Assembly: GCF_900111455.1 (NCBI RefSeq)
Contig: NZ_FOIE01000011.1
Coordinates: 62,001-126,000 of the forward strand
Reading direction: 5' to 3'
Origin: Geodermatophilus poikilotrophus
GTDB taxonomy: Bacteria; Actinomycetota; Actinomycetes; Mycobacteriales; Geodermatophilaceae
Length of the DNA: 64,000 nucleotides
Shown: in pieces, positions 61,756 to 64,000 of the stretch
Numbering within the stretch: position 1 is the first letter of the stretch
Layout: each line of letters starts with the position of its first letter
Position numbers and translations under genes: made by a program
The notes under the pieces: generated by a model
What the model was told of the DNA's origin: nothing
What the model saw: the letters and a program-made list of their open reading frames with translations, nothing else
Databases searched by the model: none

Positions 61756-62058
61756 ATGGGGAACGACGACCTGCAGCGGCTGGTGCAGCGGCGGCTGCTC
61801 GAGCTGTCCTCGAGCCCCCAGGCCGCATCGCGGCGGGCCCAGTGGGCGGTCGCCCCCGAGACCATCGCCCACATCGCGGCCGGCCGGCACTCCGGCATGG
61901 TGAGCGAGCGTCTGGCGGCGGCGCTGGCCCGCGCCCTCGACGTCCCGGAGAACCGGGTCCGCCGGGTGGCCGGCCTGCCACTCGTCGAGGACCCCGACGC
62001 CGACGTCCGCACCGGCCCGCACCTGCGGGTGGTCCGCGACGACGGCCGGCTCGCCTAG
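61756..62058 (+). CDS. small helical protein, possible helix-turn-helix
   Basis: 100 residues from ATG 61756. TAGCCT (61743-61748) ends eight bases before, so it is probably leaderless. The middle (VAPETIAHIAAGRHSGMVSERLAAALARALDVPENRVRRVAG) has the spacing of an XRE-like helix-turn-helix, though the second helix is not typical. A C-terminal polar tail follows. A DNA-binding role is plausible but not secure. Confidence 0.65.
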   Translation: MGNDDLQRLVQRRLLELSSSPQAASRRAQWAVAPETIAHIAAGRHSGMVSERLAAALARALDVPENRVRRVAGLPLVEDPDADVRTGPHLRVVRDDGRLA

Positions 62059-62122
62059 CCCGACCCACGGCCGCGTCCGGAAACCGCCAGTCAGCGAGGC
62101 CCGGCGCTGTCATGCTCGTCGC

Positions 62123-63610
62123 GTGACACCGCCGCTGGACGCCGAACGCTGCTACCGCGCGGTCGCCAGCCGGGACGCCCGGTTCGACGGCTGGTTCTTC
62201 ACCGCGGTCGCCACCACCGGCATCTACTGCCGCCCCTCCTGCCCGGCCCGCACGCCGCTGCCGCGCAACGTCAGCTTCTTCTCCACCGCGGCCGCCGCCC
62301 AGGGTGCGGGCTACCGGGCCTGCCGCCGCTGCCGCCCCGACGCCGTCCCCGGGTCGCCGGAGTGGGACAACCGCGCCGACGTCGTCGCCCGGGCCGTGCG
62401 GCTCATCGGCGACGGCGAGGTGGAGCGCTCCGGCGTCCCCGGCCTGGCCGCGCGGCTGGGCTACTCCGAGCGCCAGCTGCACCGGCTGCTGGTCGGTGAG
62501 CTCGGCGTCGGCCCGCTCGCGCTGGCCCGGGCGCAGCGGGCGCAGACCGCCCGGCTGCTCGTCGAGACCACCGACCTCCCGATGGCCGACGTCGCCTTCG
62601 CCGCGGGGTTCGCCAGCATCCGGCAGTTCAACGACACCGTCCGCGAGGTCTTCGCCGCCACCCCCACGGAGCTGCGCCGCACCGCGCCGCCCGGCCCGCC
62701 CGGCGCGCCCGGCCGGCTGACGCTGCGGCTGGCCGCGCGGGCCCCGTACGAGGCCCCGGAGGTGCTGCTGTTCCTCGGCGTGCACGCCGTCCCCGGGCTG
62801 GAGGAGTGGGACGGGACGACGTTCTCCCGGGTGCTCGACCTGCCGCACGGGCCGGGGGTCGTGCACCTCTCCCCCGCCCCGGACGGCGGCCCCGCGGTCT
62901 GCGCCCGGCTGCAGCTCACCGCGCTGCGCGACCTGGGGACGGCGGTGGCCCGCTGCCGCCGGATGCTGGACCTCGACGCCGACCCGGCCGCGGTCGACGG
63001 CGTCCTCGGTGCCGACCCGGCGCTGGCCGGGCTGGTGGCGGCCGCGCCGGGACGCCGGGTGCCCGCCTCGCCCGACGCGGACGAGGTCGCCGTCCGCGCC
63101 GTCCTCGGCCAGCAGGTCTCGCTCGCCGGCGCCCGGACGCTGACCGCCCGGGTGCTCTCGGCCGCGGGCACGCCGCTGCCCGAGCCGGTCGGCACGCTGA
63201 CCCACGCCTTCCCCCGCCCGGCCGCCCTGGTCGACGCCGACCTCACCGCCGTCGGTCTGACCGGCGCCCGGCGGCGCACCGTGCACGCGCTGGCCGGCGC
63301 GCTGGCGTCCGGCGCGGTGCCGCTGGACCCCGGCGCCGACCGCGCGGAGGCCGGCCGGGCGCTGCGCGCCGTGCCCGGGATCGGCCCGTGGACCGCCGCG
63401 CTCGTCGCGCTGCGCGGCCTGGGCGACCCCGACGTGTGGCTGCCCGGCGACCTGGCGTTGCGGCGCTCGCTCGCCACCCTCGGCAGCTCCGACGCCGAGG
63501 CCGCCACCCGCTGGCGGCCCTGGCGGTCCTACGCCGTGATGCACCTGTGGGCGCTCGCCGTGCCCACGCTGTCCACCCGACCCGTCCAGCCCGACCGGAG
63601 CGCCTCATGA
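62123..63610 (+). CDS. Ada/AraC-AlkA fusion, methylation repair
   Basis: 495 residues from GTG 62123. Ada N-terminal zinc domain with C36, C40, C67 and C70; C36 is the expected methylphosphotriester acceptor. An AraC-type HTH follows (LAARLGYSERQLHRLLVGELGVGPLALARAQR, MADVAFAAGFASIRQFNDTVREVF). The second half is AlkA: N-terminal domain and HhH-GPD (VPGIGPWTAALVALRGLGDPDVWLPGDLAL with catalytic Asp). It removes alkylated purines and activates repair genes. The next gene overlaps its stop. Confidence 0.93.
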   Translation: MTPPLDAERCYRAVASRDARFDGWFFTAVATTGIYCRPSCPARTPLPRNVSFFSTAAAAQGAGYRACRRCRPDAVPGSPEWDNRADVVARAVRLIGDGEVERSGVPGLAARLGYSERQLHRLLVGELGVGPLALARAQRAQTARLLVETTDLPMADVAFAAGFASIRQFNDTVREVFAATPTELRRTAPPGPPGAPGRLTLRLAARAPYEAPEVLLFLGVHAVPGLEEWDGTTFSRVLDLPHGPGVVHLSPAPDGGPAVCARLQLTALRDLGTAVARCRRMLDLDADPAAVDGVLGADPALAGLVAAAPGRRVPASPDADEVAVRAVLGQQVSLAGARTLTARVLSAAGTPLPEPVGTLTHAFPRPAALVDADLTAVGLTGARRRTVHALAGALASGAVPLDPGADRAEAGRALRAVPGIGPWTAALVALRGLGDPDVWLPGDLALRRSLATLGSSDAEAATRWRPWRSYAVMHLWALAVPTLSTRPVQPDRSAS

Positions 63611-64000
63611 CCCCGCGACCCGCCCGCTCCGCCACCGTCGAGACCCCACCGGGGCCCTTCACCGTGGTGGTGGGCCCCGACGACGCCGTCCTCGCCAGCG
63701 GCTGGACCGCCGACGTCGCCGACCTCCTCCCCGTGGTGCACCGCGCGCTGCGCCCGGCCTGGGTCGAGGAGGTCGAGCACCTGCCCGTGCTCGACGCCGT
63801 CACCGCCTTCGTCGCCGGCGACGTCGCCGCCATCGACGACGTCCCGGTGCGCCAGCGCTCGGGCCCGTTCCTCGAGGACGCCTGGGAGGTGCTGCGCACC
63901 GTCCCCGCCGGCGAGCCGGACACCTACGCCGCCTTCGCCGCGCGCTGCGGGCGCCCGGCGGCGGTGCGCGCGGCGGCCAACGCCTGCGCACGCAACGCCG
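63607..64000 (+). CDS. methylated-DNA--cysteine methyltransferase, 3' end outside
   Basis: 131 codons are visible from the ATG overlapping the AlkA stop. The sequence FLEDAWEVLRTVPAGEPDTYAAFAARCGRPAAVRAAANACARN is the start of the Ogt/MGMT active-site domain. The window ends before the expected PCHR active-site motif. It directly reverses O6-methylguanine by transferring the methyl to its own Cys. Operon with ada-alkA is a classic alkylation-repair pair. Confidence 0.88.
   Translation, partial: MTPRPARSATVETPPGPFTVVVGPDDAVLASGWTADVADLLPVVHRALRPAWVEEVEHLPVLDAVTAFVAGDVAAIDDVPVRQRSGPFLEDAWEVLRTVPAGEPDTYAAFAARCGRPAAVRAAANACARNA

Overview
This 64 kb window comes from a very GC-rich actinobacterium. 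Four things show this: strong G/C bias at third codon positions, abundant GTG starts, a mycothiol deacetylase (MshB), and many genes that look leaderless. Family make-up and gene neighbourhoods fit Geodermatophilaceae (Blastococcus, Geodermatophilus or Modestobacter). That placement is inference, because no rRNA gene is present. I saw no tRNA, rRNA, CRISPR array, insertion sequence or prophage.

Layout. 0-8 kb: a cut GNAT acetyltransferase, mshB with a small membrane protein, and a five-gene Opp/Dpp-type peptide ABC transporter on the minus strand. 8-13.5 kb: CsbD stress protein, an SRPBCC-NUDIX fusion, then a sulfur assimilation locus (Rrf2 regulator, APS kinase, cysteine-containing leader peptide, sulfite reductase, small zinc-ribbon protein, APS reductase). 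13.5-25 kb: mostly housekeeping and hypothetical genes, including a PhoX phosphatase, a HipA-like kinase paired with a DUF3037 protein, a formate/nitrite-type channel, an M1 metallopeptidase, and a molybdopterin oxidoreductase with its FAD reductase. 25-29 kb: succinate dehydrogenase sdhCAB. 29-38 kb: a GGDEF-EAL protein and assorted oxidoreductases and hydrolases.

38-44 kb looks like an accessory immunity-type locus: a DUF4231 (SLATT-like) membrane protein, a divergent secreted His-rich protein preceded by a perfect palindrome, and a 1330-residue TIR / nSTAND NTPase / transmembrane / 14-repeat WD40 protein. 44-51 kb holds a PRC-barrel protein with a 15-bp tandem repeat, a Baeyer-Villiger type monooxygenase behind a palindromic operator, an alpha/beta hydrolase, an SQR-like flavoprotein broken by one extra C in a C6 run, and ychF.

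51.4-61 kb is the most novel part. It is a nine-gene, mostly overlapping operon: inositol-3-phosphate synthase family, HD-like protein, SAM methyltransferase, Gfo/Idh/MocA oxidoreductase, zinc-ribbon metallo-beta-lactamase-fold protein, YcaO, TIM-barrel isomerase, GT4 glycosyltransferase and PIG-L deacetylase. The cyclitol-synthase / glycosyltransferase / deacetylase combination mirrors mycothiol or aminoglycoside logic, while YcaO adds ATP-dependent amide-type chemistry. I know of no named pathway with this set. The window ends with an isochorismatase-fold protein, a small helical protein, an Ada-AlkA DNA repair fusion and the start of a methylguanine methyltransferase gene.
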